This document shows, in pieces, positions 63,747-64,000 of a stretch of 64,000 bases of DNA; position 1 is the stretch's first letter, and the number at the start of each line of letters is the position of its first letter. Under the pieces are notes generated by a model that made no database searches, had not been told where the DNA came from, and worked only from the letters and a program-made list of their open reading frames with translations. The translations under genes were made by a program, and so were the position numbers. Source of the stretch: Verrucomicrobia bacterium IMCC26134 (GTDB lineage: Bacteria; Verrucomicrobiota; Verrucomicrobiia; Opitutales; Opitutaceae); NCBI GenBank assembly GCA_000972765.1, contig CP011265.1, positions 2,155,501 to 2,219,500 on the forward strand, read 5' to 3'.

Positions 63747-64000
63747 TCAGCTGGCGGAGGCCAACACGGGTTCGACACCCGAAGAAAGTCCCAGGCCCGG
63801 CACTTCCGCAACGGGGGCGATTTCATCCACCAAGCCGAAGGTCAAAGTAATCTCCTCCGCGACAACGGCCTTCTCCTTCTCGACATGGACATACCCCTCG
63901 AAGGTCACCAGGGGAGCCTTAATGCGTTTGGGCTTGAGTGTGAGCGTAAGCACATCACCGGGTCTGCACACCCGACTGCATCGCACGCCATCGGTAGAGG
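63747..64000 (-). CDS. Hotdog-fold dehydratase (FabZ-like), partial
   Basis: The frame is open to the right edge and codes for the C-terminal part of the protein: about 84 residues visible. DGVRCSRVCRPGDVLTL near its start resembles the FabZ/FabA region where DGVRFRRPVVPGD is typical; the rest (APLVTFEGYVHVEKEKAVV, AEEITLTFGLV) fits a hotdog beta sheet. The active-site His/Glu lie in the missing N-terminal half. It is upstream of the ketosynthase and should be read first. It probably removes water from the 3-hydroxyacyl intermediate. Confidence 0.6.
   Translation of the reverse strand, partial: STDGVRCSRVCRPGDVLTLTLKPKRIKAPLVTFEGYVHVEKEKAVVAEEITLTFGLVDEIAPVAEVPGLGLSSGVEPVLASAS

Overview
The window looks like a chromosomal segment of a GC-rich Gram-negative bacterium, most plausibly a member of the Verrucomicrobiota (Opitutae, Opitutaceae-like). 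That is an inference from gene content: a specialised NusG paralogue and a GbsR/MarR-type regulator beside a surface-polysaccharide locus, a DUF2017-like gene next to clpS and proS, CTAG-heptamer and REP-like intergenic repeats, and Wzx/Wzy, rpoN and pectin-degrading enzymes together. No marker rRNA gene is present, so the placement is not proven.

Layout. 1-2.5 kb: end of the ABC-F ATPase gene ettA, a lipoprotein MsrA, a small unknown gene, and tRNA-Asp. 2.6-24.3 kb: a long minus-strand locus for a cell-surface polysaccharide (O-antigen, capsule or exopolysaccharide). It has two sugar-nucleotide epimerases, about ten glycosyltransferases of the GT4, GT2 and CgeB types, three methyltransferases, a Wzx flippase and a Wzy polymerase. 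Its centre (about 7-16.5 kb) is clearly AT-richer than its flanks, as expected for exchanged surface-polysaccharide genes. No priming glycosyltransferase or Wza/Wzc export gene is visible. 24.4-25.8 kb: a regulatory module of a GbsR/MarR-like repressor and a divergent UpxY/RfaH-like NusG paralogue. Five blocks of a CTAGNNN heptamer repeat and three REP-like palindromic elements sit in and around it.

26-41.6 kb: housekeeping genes: DUF2017-like/clpS/proS, a spermidine-synthase-like protein and mazG, trpC, a zinc-ribbon protein and rsmA, a GH4 glycosidase with a divergent, frameshifted AraC regulator, erpA, ubiE, an HU/IHF protein, hisS and rpsA. 41.9-45.4 kb: a 1175-residue protein that I propose, tentatively, is a PPi-type phosphoenolpyruvate carboxykinase. 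45.5-48.1 kb: pyrH, frr, proB. 48.2-54.9 kb: an orphan PAS histidine kinase with a cysteine cluster, a glutamine amidotransferase, a UvrD/PcrA helicase, a Ser/Thr kinase and rpoN. 55-58.5 kb: convergent GH3 glucosidase and PL1 pectate lyase. With the GH4 enzyme these suggest growth on plant polysaccharide. 58.6-64 kb: an FmdB-type zinc ribbon, dinB, and a minus-strand set of GT4, SDR, ketosynthase and a partial hotdog dehydratase that looks like a dedicated acyl-chain or glycolipid pathway running off the right edge.

The most unusual items are the heptamer/REP architecture around the polysaccharide regulators, the giant PEPCK candidate, the near-identical palindromes upstream of msrA, the 5-nt-loss type frameshift in the AraC gene, and a 12-bp inverted repeat that buries the likely start codon of the Ser/Thr kinase.
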